Position numbers and translations under genes: made by a program. Shown one piece after another: positions 1 to 10,344 of a stretch of DNA of 64,000 nucleotides. Under the pieces are notes generated by a model that saw only the letters and a list, made by a program, of their open reading frames with translations, was not told the DNA's origin and made no database searches. This stretch comes from Crossaster papposus (lineage: Eukaryota; Echinodermata; Asteroidea; Velatida; Solasteridae), in contig JBAIAA010000261.1 of NCBI GenBank assembly GCA_037893245.1, positions 1,922,001 through 1,986,000 on the forward strand, given 5' to 3'. How positions within the stretch are numbered: position 1 is the first letter of the stretch; each line of letters begins with the position of its first letter.

Positions 1-65
1 CCTTGAGCAAGGGCTCTTAGTCACTCATTGCTTTTCTCCCACCCATAGTTTTCTGCTTGGGCATT
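1..65 (+). repeat. 3' part of a SINE
   Basis: The segment CAAGGGCTCTTAGTCACTCA resembles the body of the SINE at 2474-2710, which has GCAAGGCACTTTGTCACTCA. The tRNA-like head would lie left of the window. Confidence 0.5.
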
Positions 66-106
66 AATGCGACCAGGCCTGTAAGCCGGTTTTAAACATG
101 CTTGTT

Positions 107-348
107 TTAACCAGTTCGCGCCGGATGACGTATATAAACGCAAAAATTCCCCCAAATTCAAAACGGATGACGCATAAACACGCCAAGTTCAAGTTCGGAA
201 ATGTATGTCAGCAGCGCGCAAGGCCGGAAATGCGTGGGTGTGCTTCCCGGCACTATCAGCCTGAACACGCTTCGGATCGAGTTTCGTTAAAAATAATCCC
301 GCCCGTCGGCTCGGCGATGTTAAAATAATCCCGGCGCGAACTGGTTAA
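107..348 (+). mobile_element. MITE family 2 copy (TTAA target, CCAGTTCGCGCC ends)
   Basis: The element starts TTAACCAGTTCGCGCC and ends GGCGCGAACTGGTTAA, so its ends are inverted and both carry TTAA. It is about 240 bp with no transposase. Near-identical copies lie at 4595, 30897, 35893, 39604, 44753 and 62912. The target suggests piggyBac-type mobilisation (inference). A MITE family 1 copy begins right after its terminal TTAA. Confidence 0.85.
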
Positions 349-1337
349 GGTAGGATACACCATTGGTAATTGCTTGAATTATCAGGAATGGTGGATTTGG
401 GGTGTTGTATTTTATAGTAAATATTGTTTAACCGACCTGTTTGAAGTTTTGCAATCATGGATGCCGAGAAAAAGTAAGAAAAAAAAGTTTGTTTTCAACC
501 GGCGTCGTGCAGTTGTTCTTGTTGTACTTTTTGGGCTATTTGGTTTTTTGGCTATCTCCGTCCAAGGATCGTGAATTATTTTTCTTATAATTTGTTTTCT
601 TTTTTTCGGAACAATTATAGGATATCTAGCACAATCATTTGTGACCCACTCCACAATAATGGGTATTATGTCACAAAATAGTGAAATTGAGTTATATACA
701 TGGTTGGAAAGCCTACAGCGTAAGCTTCCAGTTGGTATTTAATAGAGCTCCATAGCTACTCCCGTTCATATGACATGTTTGCTTTTGATTACTTCCTTCG
801 AGTTCAGATTACACAACTGAGAAAACAGGCTTTGAAAAAGCCGGCTTTGTTGTAGAACAACAGAACAATGAACACAAAATGGGCGTGTTTTCCACTTTAA
901 TCATCAAAAACAAACATTTCTTTGAATGAAACCTGAAAATATTGGTGTTAAAGATGTCATTAATGGCAACAAATGTAAATCACATTTTGATGAAATGTTT
1001 ATCCTCTCAACGTTGAGTAGTCCATTACATGATAGTGCACAGCGCGACTTAATACCCTTTATTGCAGAGCCGGTCACATTTTTCCAGATGCCTTGAATCA
1101 TTATTTACTTTCAAATAAGTAAGACATTTCTTAACCCTAACCCTCCCAGATCCAGCACAGTGCATCTGTGGTGATTGCTTGACCTTGCTGGACTCTGCAC
1201 ACAAGTCAATGTGACAAAGTATGCAATCTGTTGCGTCTGGCAGGGTTTCTAGCCAAAATACCCTGGAGGGAATAGGGTTCATAATTCAGTAGTAACAATT
1301 TTTGATATCTGCAAATGGTGTATCCTATCTTTAAAAC
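349..1337 (+). mobile_element. MITE family 1 copy, interrupted
   Basis: The left end (GGTAGGATACACCATTGG) begins at 349. Family-1 sequence continues to about 655, reappears at about 1093-1130, and the right end (GCAAATGGTGTATCCTATCT) lies at 1311-1330. The gaps hold unrelated sequence and an AACCCT-ended repeat at 1130-1285. Confidence 0.6.
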
Positions 1338-1413
1338 TAGCCAACCATTAAATTTACACTATAACCATAGACCTCTCTCTTGAGAAACCTGTCTGTTGTG
1401 ATCGGTTTGACAG

Positions 1414-1509
1414 GGTTTATTGGAAGACGGCCAGAAACAGCTGCAGAATAAAGACAAGATCATCCAGCGATTGACTAAAGGTGTACAGGACAAAGACAGA
1501 CTGGTCAAG
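1414..1509 (+). CDS. CDK5RAP2: CDK5RAP2-like exon 1 of the window (96 bp, phase 0/0)
   Basis: Visible residues 1-32. It is preceded by TTTGACAG and followed by GTTGGT. The peptide starts GLLEDGQKQLQNKDKIIQRL and ends DKDRLVK exactly at the donor. It is coiled coil and open in frame with the next exon. Upstream exons must lie left of the window because there is no start codon. Confidence 0.75.
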
Positions 1510-1593
1510 GTTGGTTCCGTTTTTAGTTTCTCTTAATATTCTCTTAATAACTTTTTCATCACTAACTTTTTAAGACCTATGCTGATTTTTACT

Positions 1594-2008
1594 AAGGCCA
1601 AATAAATAAAAAAAACATGTTTAGCGTCACCGCCCGCTTCCTTTTGGGGGGGCTGCCTCCTTTTTTTTAAATTTTTTTTTTTTAAGATAATAAAATTTTA
1701 AGATCGTATTTAAGACTTTAGCATCACTGTGTACATGCTCTAGAAATATATTTTGTCTAATAGTAAGGCTAGGGTGTGACGTGTAGTCGTGTACGGTGCA
1801 TACATGATCGACCCACATGAATTTTGATTTTTAATCGTGGGTGAACCATGTTTTAATTATAAATTGGAAGATAGGGTGTGACATGCTCACTACATGACTC
1901 AAATTAAGATGTGTCGAGAGGCCATTTTGCCAAAAAAAAAATGGAGGCCTCCTCCTTCCTTTAAAAAAAAAAGCATGACGCTAAACATGTTTGTTTTTTT
2001 ATTTGGCG
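1594..2008 (+). mobile_element. MITE family 5 copy (GGCCAAATAA ends)
   Basis: The left end GGCCAAATAA..ACATGTTTAGCGTC mirrors the right end GACGCTAAACATGTTTG..TTATTTGGC. A second copy at 6859-7343 lies in the opposite orientation. The two copies flank exon 2. Confidence 0.75.
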
Positions 2009-2106
2009 AATCTTTTTTTGATTCTTTTCTATCCCCTTCCACCCCAGCTGTAGTTGTGTATTTATTTTGTTTTGCTGTCAACAAAATGAAATAAAAGTTG
2101 AAATAA

Positions 2107-2420
2107 CAACCTTAACCCTAAACCCAACCAGACGCAGCACAGAGCACAAGGGGGAAAGGCCTGCTACACTTTGATGCGTTCAGCTGTCGACAGCAGTACA
2201 TAAAAGGTCTAAGACTATGATTAAGAGCTAGTTCCCAGCGAACAATTCCATAGATGGATCCTCTTGCATTCGAAGACCACAGACTCTGAGGCAGTTTGAC
2301 CCTGAGATTGTTTACCTGTTGGATCTTGCTGCACTTTGCAGGCTGTTTATTTTATAGATTGTGCAAGTTGCTGCGTCTGGTAGGGTTTCTAGCCGAAATA
2401 TCCTGGAGGATTCGGCTTAA
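2107..2420 (+). repeat. AACCCT-ended interspersed repeat
   Basis: It shares the phrases 'cagcacagagcac', 'ttgatgcgttcagctgt' and 'tggatcttgctgcactttgc' with the repeat at 16070-16378. Shorter relatives lie at 1130-1285 and 48320-48390. The ends read AACCCTAA and CCTGGAGG. No coding capacity is seen. Confidence 0.6.
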
Positions 2421-2473
2421 TGCCTGAATAAAAAGCTGGAGTTCTGAGGGTTTTGTAAATGAGCAAGAATCAT

Positions 2474-2710
2474 GAAGCACCGTGGCCTCGTGGTCTGGAG
2501 CATTAAATTTGTAATCTGTAGGTAAAGCTACAGGTTGTGGGTTCGAATCCGGCCTGGGACTATGTTGCATGTGCCCTTGGGCAAGGCACTTTGTCACTCA
2601 TTGCTTTTCTTCACCCAGGAGTAAATGGGTACCTGTGAGGGCAGAGATGGTTATTGTGGTTGATTTAGCTGGTTTGCGCCGAAATGGCTGCAACAGCTGA
2701 TATGGTATTT
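2474..2710 (+). mobile_element. tRNA-derived SINE
   Basis: The A-box-like TGGCCTCGTGGTCTGGAGC near 2483 is followed by a pol III B box, GGTTCGAATCC, at 2540-2550. The body then has GCAAGGCACTTTGTCACTCA. A G-homopolymer tract follows at about 2757-2776. Confidence 0.75.
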
Positions 2711-3083
2711 GGAAACCACAACATTCCCCCAAGCACAATGACCACCACAAAGGAAGGGGGTGGGGGGGGGGGGGGGTCTCTCCGTCCGATATCTTGCTTC
2801 ATATTGCCAGCGTAAGGCTTGCCCGGAATCGATATAGTAACAGTCTTTGTTCTGGAGAACTCAAAGTTTATGTGCGAAGCATTTTGATGAGCAAGTCAGT
2901 GTACCAGATGGTATTCAAATTTTACCAGCAAATGGCTTATTCCTTTGCATGTTTTATGTTTTATGCACAGTGTAACAATTTATGATAATTACATATTGAC
3001 TTGAAATAACTCAACTGTTTTTTATTTCTAACACTGCATGTGTTCATCTTGCTAACCCAATCCCGCTATCTGCATATTGACAG

Positions 3084-3125
3084 GAATATATGGAACTAGC
3101 CCGAGACACGAATAAACCGACTCAT
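3084..3125 (+). CDS. CDK5RAP2: CDK5RAP2-like exon 2 (42-bp microexon, phase 0/0)
   Basis: It lies between ATTGACAG and GTAAGTG, an excellent donor. It encodes EYMELARDTNKPTH, visible residues 33-46. Being 42 bp and phase 0 on both sides, it could be skipped without a frame change. The flanking introns carry inverted copies of MITE family 5. Confidence 0.65.
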
Positions 3126-4590
3126 GTAAGTGTGCGTGTGATCAGTGTGTTTGTGGCAGAGCCAAGATTTTGTTATACATTTGTTTCAATGTATTTTAGT
3201 GCAGTTTAAGTATAAGAGTAGTTCCCCTTTAGTAAATTCAGCATTTGAGTTAGCCACGCCTATTTGACAACTTTACACACTTGCAGCATGTGGATGCAAT
3301 GCACGAAACGTGTAGTATTACGGCTAGTCATTGCATACCCGCTCTCTCTCTGACCGGATGCAAGATGTTGTCAAAGATCTGTACATGCAGATTTTTGTGC
3401 TACCACTTGTCGCCAAAAGTAGAAAAATAGCTTTTTCGCATTTTCCAATCGTTTTTGTTATAACGCGTGTCTGAATAATTTACAGAACAAACTACGCTAA
3501 ACGATCTTAGCCGATGTGTAGCAAACAAGATGAGCAATGAAACGTGATAACCAACGGCCAGTTGAGCATTCGCGTAAAATGTTACATGTATTCGCGGATT
3601 GCGGTTAAACAAACAGGGCGCACATGCGGCCGAATAGTGCACGTACGATCCATTTCACAAAACTTGAGATGCGTTAAACACATCGCAATCACCTTAACTG
3701 TTTAAAACACGTCGTAATTTAAAACACGTCGTAAATTACGACGTGTCTTTGGGTCGTCGTAAAATAAGATACATCTTTTATTAGCCAGTTTTACACCATA
3801 AAAATAAAATTAACGAGACTAGAGTACTCGGGCAATGTGGGGAAAGTTATTAGTAAAACATTCATCTTAGTCATATGAATAAACCCTGAATACTGCACTT
3901 GAAATTTGAAATTAGCCAGATTTTTTAGAGGTTTCCTAAAAGAGATTCGACGACTCTTTGCTAAATACTACTACCAGACGGCTATGTACGATTCGTTAAA
4001 TAAGTACATATAACCGTCACTGTTTTGTGCTATAAACCTACGACGCGTCGCACTCACGATGTGTTTCATTAAATGGATTTCCCAACACATCGCAGCTGCA
4101 ACGTGTTGAAAGGGTACGTCGCAGTGCAGCGATTCATCGTAAGTTACAAAGAGTTTAGTGAAATCAGGTGCAGATCAGAAAGGCATGAAACTTGTGGAAA
4201 TGTTGCATTTTGAGGAATGCCCAGGCATTTTGTTTGTGGGTGAGTTCATGCGAGGCTGGTTTCCTAGTACAATTACTGGTCAACTTTGTGCTATCATGGA
4301 GCTCCATGGTGCTATGTACATGTCCACAGCATAGTCCACGGTACATAGAAGCCTTGCATTGCTTATGTATGTATTGCAACACATTGTTTCATTTTGTTAG
4401 GTTTGGTACTATCACTGACCACTCACTCAACATTGCATAGAACCCATCCATACCAAATCATTCAAAATTCAACCGTTTTGGACCTATTGAAGTTTGGCAG
4501 GCTTCAGTACTGTTTTTAATAGTACAAGATCTTAATAGGGTTTGACATGTTCTGTCCAGTAAATTCAGAACCTGCGTTCAGCTGTTGAAG
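3126..4590. other. Intronic stretch, no gene seen
   Basis: This is AT-rich intron. At 3705-3775 it has a short palindromic cluster around ACACGTCGTAA / TTACGACGTGT. From about 4166 it resembles the repeat at 57848-58305 (shared 'aggcatgaaacttgt', 'cccaggcatt', 'tgaagtttggcagg'). No splice-bounded coding segment was found. Confidence 0.5.
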
Positions 4591-4594
4591 TTTG

Positions 4595-4836
4595 TTAGCC
4601 AGTTTGCGCCGGAATTATTTTAACATCACCGAGCCGAGGGGCGGGATTATTTTTAACGAAACTCGATCCGAAGCGGGTTCAGGCCGATAGTGCCGGGAAG
4701 CACACCCACGCATTTCCGGCCTTGCTCGCTGCTGACAGACATTTACGAACTTGAACTTGGCGTGTTTATGGGTCATCCGTTTTGAATTTGGTGAAAACTT
4801 TGCGTTTATATATGTCATCCGGCACGAACTGGTTAA
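4595..4836 (-). mobile_element. MITE family 2 copy, reverse
   Basis: The ends are TTAGCCAGTTTGCGCC and GGCACGAACTGGTTAA. The internal sequence is the reverse complement of the copy at 107-348. One terminal TTAA has decayed to TTAG. Confidence 0.85.
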
Positions 4837-5026
4837 TAAAGTTCAGTACTCTTTCTTGTACATGGTCATACACATGTAGAGTACAAGTATGTAAACATGT
4901 GTTGCTGCTATATACAGAACATGCAAGGTTCTTAAATTTCCTTCCGAAATTCCTGCACCATTGTACAATGTACATCTGAATGAAAGAATACACAATATCC
5001 TGTCTTATTTTTATTCAGTAGTACAG

Positions 5027-5687
5027 GGGCCGATTTCACGAAACTCGTCTTATTTTACGACTCAGGACGAATCCTAGCTCAAAGATCGATCTTGGCTAAG
5101 ACGTGCTAAGATCGATTGCACTAAACCCATCTTATGAAAGAGGCATCGCAACTACATGTACCAATTTGATGGCTGTTTCATGTTTTTTGTTTATCGCTAA
5201 TGGAAACAGTCGTTGAAAAGAAACACGCAAACCTACGTCCAGCGTGCGCGCTAGAACACGAACCTTTACCAGAAAACTAGTTTGCGAAGTAAAATCACGT
5301 ACGGTAGTTCTGCATGTTCTATATAACGAGTCAACTAGTTGGCGTATACAAATGTAGATAATTAGTTTTTAAAACTATACACGCGTATCCAAAAAAACAA
5401 TCAAATCTGTTTCTTCTACGAAACTAAAACTCTAGGCCGACTTTTTTGTCTTTAACGAGAAGAAAATGCAATGGTTTTCAGACAATATACCGATTAACGT
5501 ACGTATTAATGAGATGAGACGACCCCCGGACCGATCTTAACTTAAGACGAGTTCAGCCGCGTTGCTATGGAAGTTAGGACGTGTTGAACGCGTCTTAACT
5601 TTGGTAAAATCGATCCTAGGACGAGTCGAGATTTGGGACGAGTTACTCTTCCTAAGACGCGTCTTAGCGTTTCGTGAAATAAGCCCC
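5027..5687. mobile_element. 660-bp inverted-repeat element (GGGGCCGATTTCACGAAA ends)
   Basis: The left end GGGGCCGATTTCACGAAACTCG is mirrored by TTTCGTGAAATAAGCCCC on the right. The inner arms hold repeated 'aagacg' and 'ctaggacgag' words that pair with each other. No transposase-like frame is present, so it is a non-autonomous foldback or MITE-like element. Confidence 0.65.
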
Positions 5688-6225
5688 AGGCATGCCACTT
5701 TTCCTTGTTTTTCACTTTACACTGTCACAATTATGCCATTCAAAATTAAAAAACACTACAAAGTCTTGTAAAAATAAAACATTTCTCATTTGTTGTTAAT
5801 TTCAAGTTGTGTGCCTGCCCTAATTGCTAAAAATAAAATCATAAAAACCACCTTGTCATTATCATCAGACAACATCACTTTAGACACCACTATTTTTGTT
5901 TTCACAACATAAACGCTAGGGCAACTCCGTCAACTCTGACGTGCGTACTGTACATGACATGTACACTTTGTGTAGAATGTAGAATAACAGGCCAAAGTAA
6001 GGTACCACATGCCACTATAACGATGATAGATGTACATTGTGATTTTACGAAATTACCCTGTAGTAATTTGTTAACCGCGCATATTTGACAGGCTTTTAAA
6101 TATTCCTACGTTTTCTTTTATAGTTGTTGCTCCTGCAAAAAAAAATACTTTTCCTATTTTGTTCTTCATATTCGTACTATTATCTACTTTTTCCTGCTGT
6201 GTTAACCAACAACTCTGTGTCATAA

Positions 6226-6650
6226 TGTGACCTGTCATCACAAAATGAGCTTAAAGTCGTCAAAATAAAAAATTGAGATATGGGTATTTCTAAATTCTGT
6301 GGAAACGGAGCTTTCCAATGGTATAACACTTGGAGGTTTGATACTCAATATTTCTTATTTTTTATTTTTTAGTCTGGAGTCTTAATACAGAGATTATGAG
6401 AAAACGGGCATTTCTTGCGAGAAATTGTGTGAAAGGCATAGAAAGGCATAGTCAAAATTGTCTCAAAAACTAATTTTGTTTTTATCTGATCGTCCTGAAA
6501 AATTGGGAATCGATTGTTGGGGATTTAATCTTTAAAAAAACCATATAATCTCAAAATCGACCACCCCTTCAAATTTTGACTTTGACTGGCCGTACTGGGA
6601 AATCACTCCGTGCGACTTTACGCTCATTTTGTGATGACAGGTCACATATG
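6226..6650. mobile_element. Inverted-repeat element (GTGACCTGTCATCACAAAATG ends)
   Basis: The left arm ATGTGACCTGTCATCACAAA is mirrored by TTTGTGATGACAGGTCACAT near 6625-6648. The element is about 420 bp and noncoding. A single related arm occurs near 19235-19256. Confidence 0.7.
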
Positions 6651-6858
6651 TAAATCACACAATGAAGGGCTTGGGGGCAGGCGTACTGCAACTGTACACT
6701 CAAGACCTTAAATGCAGACGAAGCACAAGTGTTGGGAGTATAGAGCATGCCAAAAGAGGCTTATGATGCTATGGACATTGGTGAGTTTCACCAAGAAACT
6801 ACCCCTGAAAGCCTGCAAAAAAAATCTCCTTTTTGTTCATAATTTTGTTCCCCAATTA

Positions 6859-7343
6859 GGCCAAATAAAAAACAAAACATGTTAAGCGTCATGCCTTTTT
6901 TTTTAAAGGAAGGAGGAGGCCCTTTTTTTTCTTTTTTCTTCTTCAAAATGGCCCCCCGACACATCTTAATTCAAGTCATGCAGTAAACATGTAACACCCT
7001 ATCTTCCAATTTAAAATTAAAACATGGTTCACCCACGATTAAAAATAAAAATTCATGTGGGTCGATCAAGTATGCACCGTACACGACTACACGTCACACC
7101 CTAGCCTTCCTATTAGAAAAAATATATTTCCAGAGCATGTACACAGTACAGTGATGCTAAAAGTCTAAAATACGATCTTAAAATTTTATCATCTAAAAAA
7201 ATTAATATATATATATATTTTTTTGGCCAAAATGGTAAAATTTATCATTTTTTTTAAAAAGAAAAAGAAAAGAAAAAAGGAGGCGGCCCCCAAAAAGGAA
7301 GCTGGCGGTGACGCTAAACTTTTTAATTTTTTTTATTTGGCCT
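6859..7343 (-). mobile_element. MITE family 5 copy, inverted relative to 1594-2008
   Basis: It contains the reverse complement of the 1594-2008 copy, including 'acatggttcacccacgatta' and 'acgactacacgtcacaccctag'. The ends are GGCCAAATAA and TTATTTGGCC. Confidence 0.75.
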
Positions 7344-7475
7344 TAGTTAGTCCTACAGTGTACTTCTTTTTTGTCCTTTTATGGAAAGTTTGAAGACTCC
7401 TACTTTTCTCCTACTTGTCCATCTGGGTCTGCTTGAAAGCCTGAATATTGTAGTTGCTCTTGTTTTCTAATTTAG

Positions 7476-7550
7476 GATGATAATGGTGGAAACAGTACAT
7501 TGATTCAAACATTACGGGAGCGACTCAAACAAAGGGATAAAGATGTGGAG
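7476..7550 (+). CDS. CDK5RAP2: CDK5RAP2-like exon 3 (75 bp, phase 0/0)
   Basis: Acceptor TCTAATTTAG, donor GTAAGTT. It encodes visible residues 47-71, starting DDNGGNSTLIQTLRERL and ending RDKDVE at the donor. A degenerate partial copy lies 38 bp downstream. Confidence 0.8.
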
Positions 7551-7576
7551 GTAAGTTATCCTCCTTTTAATACCGT

Positions 7577-7638
7577 TTTCTAAATTAGGACGATATTGGT
7601 GGTAACAGTGCATTAATACAAACATTACGGGAGCGTCT
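7577..7638 (+). pseudogene. Partial tandem duplicate of exon 3
   Basis: The acceptor region and first 50 bp of exon 3 are repeated at 7589-7638 and would read DDIGGNSALIQTLRERL. The copy stops abruptly where a truncated MITE family 1 sequence starts, so it has no donor. It is probably not used. Confidence 0.75.
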
Positions 7639-8125
7639 TATTAGGAAATATCTTACTTATTTTAAAGGTAGGATACACCATTTGCAGATATCGAAAATAT
7701 TTACTACCGAATTATTAAGGTAGTAAAAGTAAATTTGAAAGTAAATAATGATTCTAGGCATCCATCAAAATGATTGCGCTAGATATCCTGTAATTATTCT
7801 GAAAAATTGAATTTTATACCGAAAAATTCGCGATCGCCGGATGGCGATCGCAAAAAAATAAAATAACATAAGAATAACTGCTTGACGCCGGTTGAAAACA
7901 AACGCTGTTTGTTTTTCGGGCTTTTCTCGGCATCAATGACTGTAAAACTTTGAACAGCTCAGTTAAACGGTATTTACTATATAATTCAACCCCCCCAAAT
8001 CTACCCATTCAAGCATTTACCAATGGTGTATCCTACCTTTAAAGTAAATAATGATTCTAAGCATCTAGCAAAATGATTGCACTACATATCCTGTAATTGT
8101 TCAGAAAAAGTAAATTTTTCTTAAG
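7639..8125 (-). mobile_element. MITE family 1 nested inside another MITE family 1
   Basis: A full reverse-oriented copy (7666-8038, ends AGGTAGGATACACCATT and AATGGTGTATCCTACCT, flanked by TTAA at 7662-7665 and 8039-8042) splits an older copy. The outer pieces are 7639-7665 and 8043-8125, which join as ATCTTACTTATT-TTAA-AGTAAATAATG. That matches the uninterrupted copy at 44994-45306. Confidence 0.8.
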
Positions 8126-8476
8126 GAGCTAATCAGCGAGCGCAGAACGGCGGTTGTAAACCTTACGCGCAACACGTACTATGCGCACGTACGAAATTCC
8201 TTTGTGTAGTAGCGCTTATTAGATAGTTGACTGCGTAAAGCCGCTATGCATATTCAAGATACATAATGATCAAATTTTCATGAAATGGTCACGCTCCATT
8301 TTTTCGCAAATTTGCAAAGACGATAGTTTGAGTTAGGGAGCTGGTCTATAATCGTGTTTTTTGCGGGCGTACTTTGAAAAGATTTTACACAACGTACAAT
8401 ATCGATTACTGTCGTCTTTGGCAAAGTCTATTCTATCCCTTGAACTTTAACCTTTAACCTCTGACCTGGCACGTAG

Positions 8477-8614
8477 GAATCCCTTGAAGAGAAGTTACAG
8501 GCGCTGGACGTCAAGGAAGGCGAGGTTCGTCAGCTGAGAGCCTCTCTGAGGGATAGAGAGAGGGAACTGGAGAAAGCCCACAACGACAACTTGTGTAACC
8601 AAGACAAAATCAAT
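8477..8614 (+). CDS. CDK5RAP2: CDK5RAP2-like exon 4 (138 bp, phase 0/0)
   Basis: Acceptor GCACGTAG, donor GTAAGC. It encodes 46 residues (72-117) of coiled coil, including LRASLRDRERELEKAHND. This is close to the LRxxLRDRDRELE-type repeats I recall from vertebrate CDK5RAP2. Confidence 0.85.
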
Positions 8615-8932
8615 GTAAGCATCGGGATAACAAATTGGAATTGTGTGACACGGTGATGTTTAAGTAAAGATGATAACGCCGCGCCACGGATTCTGTCTCT
8701 TTATTGGCCAAGAGTGTGTCACATGGTATTGGAGTTGGTGCCCATAACAAATGGTTTACCAAATGCCGAACGCTTCCAATGCTTGCGCGCTTTATTTGCA
8801 CATTATAAACCAACTGAAAAAAGAAATGTCTAAAAATGAGTCTCTGAGACGCATCTTTAGAAATAATTATTTTTTTCCAGAATGAAAGCATACCAGAAAA
8901 AAAAGTTTACATGGACTTTAGTCATTAATTAG

Positions 8933-9096
8933 GTAATAACAGTGAGAGGACCCGGTTATTACTGCGTGATAATGACCGGGTTGGGGGATGACCGCTGGTA
9001 ATGAATCGAGCCAAAGCCGAGGTCCATTACCAGCGGTCATTCTCCAACCTGGTCATTATCACGCAGTAATAACCGGGTCCTCGCACTGTTATTACC
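8933..9096. repeat. 164-bp near-perfect hairpin
   Basis: The left arm GGTAATAACAGTGAGAGGAC folds on GTCCTCGCACTGTTATTACC. Pairing continues through 'tgcgtgataatgacc' and 'gaccgctggtaatg' to a short loop near 9012. It has no coding potential and looks like a foldback MITE. Confidence 0.85.
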
Positions 9097-9666
9097 TTTA
9101 ATAAATACCTTTTTAACGAAAAAATGGTAAATATGCTCCAAATTTTGTGACTTTTCTTTTGGCGATATTTCTAGGGTTTTGTGTTCATGTTTAGGGGCCA
9201 TGTTTTAGCTTATGCATGGTGCCCTGTCTCTTCAATATGTGTTGTTATTATAACCCATACTTTGAGACCAGACTAGCTGACCACTGATGCCCATCATGCA
9301 TAGCAACGCGCTAGCGTTAACAGATGACACGCGCATTTTGAAACATTTATAGCGCGCAGTATCAAGATTTGACGCATCCTTGTTACAAGTTACCGTAGAA
9401 CTGTTGCATTCGGCCAATCATGGGCTTACATGATGCTTGATTAATGCTGGTTCAGGGAACATTAATTCGCTTCTTCTTGAAATCCGGGTGATTACTACAT
9501 AATAATCCACTCCACGTGATCGAGTCTCGACCAATCAGAAACCCAGTAACTCTCCTAGGTATTTATTTATATCTGTTAAACAATAATATTGGTCGGTTTA
9601 CTTTCCCTGGGTACATCAGCCCATCAGCTATAGAAGTTGCCGGATTTACCTAGCTAGAGTCTGACC

Positions 9667-9893
9667 TAGGGCCAGTTTCAGGGAGCTGCTAAGCACAAAA
9701 AAAGTCTAGCTCAGTAAAACAGTTTCCCAGCCAAAACTCCATGTGCAGTTCATGCTATTTAGCAAAAAAAACCAGCCGAATACCAGTCACAAACAATATA
9801 CAATATAACTGAAAATTTGGTTTGTTACCCTAATTTTGTCAAGGAAAAGGTTCATGCTCAACAAATTTGTATGCCTAGCAGCTCCATGAATTT
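9667..9893. repeat. MITE family 6 copy (GAGCTGCTAAGCAC ends)
   Basis: The left CAGGGAGCTGCTAAGCAC is mirrored by GCCTAGCAGCTCCATGAA. Related copies lie at 17322-17555 and 22307-22507, with a fragment near 37804-37870. They share 'cagtaaaaca', 'cagtcacaaacaatata' and 'ccaaggaa'. Confidence 0.65.
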
Positions 9894-9959
9894 GTCACTG
9901 TTTTTTTTTAGAATTCTGCGATGATTTGAGTTTAGTTTTTTTGTGTTGTTTAATTGCAG

Positions 9960-10043
9960 CAATTACAGAGTAATTTGAAAGAGAAGGAAGCGAAGGCCAG
10001 ACAACGAGAAGAAGCTGTGGATGCTGACAAGCAGGCACACAAG
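9960..10043 (+). CDS. CDK5RAP2: CDK5RAP2-like exon 5 (84 bp, phase 0/0)
   Basis: Acceptor TTTAATTGCAG, donor GTAACA. It encodes residues 118-145, starting QLQSNLKEKEAKARQREEAV: highly charged coiled coil. Confidence 0.8.
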
Positions 10044-10140
10044 GTAACAACATAGGACATGCAAGGCATGAATAAACAGTTACGGGTCATTCCACGAGGT
10101 TGGGAAACAAAGTGTGACATTTTGCTTACAGACAACTATC

Positions 10141-10340
10141 ACCACCAAGAGTACAGGAGACAAAGCATTTTCCATTGCAGGTCCCAAAGAATGGAACAAG
10201 ACCCCATCACACATCTGCGACACCCAATCTATCCACATTTTCAAGAAGCTTCTGAAAACCCATTTCTTTGTTCTTATTACTAGTTTCTCTTGATTGTTTC
10301 TTAAAGCGCTTTGATCTTGTTTAAAGCGCTATATAAAGCG
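10141..10340 (+). mobile_element. 3' end of a LINE (reverse transcriptase C-terminus)
   Basis: 10141-10293 reads in one frame with GDKAFSIAGPKEWNK and FKKLLKTHFF, then a stop. That is the usual C-terminal tail of CR1/L2-like LINE polymerases. It is followed by 'aaagcgctttgatc..aaagcgctatataaa', typical of such 3' ends. The rest of the element is missing. Confidence 0.7.
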
Positions 10341-10344
10341 TTTC

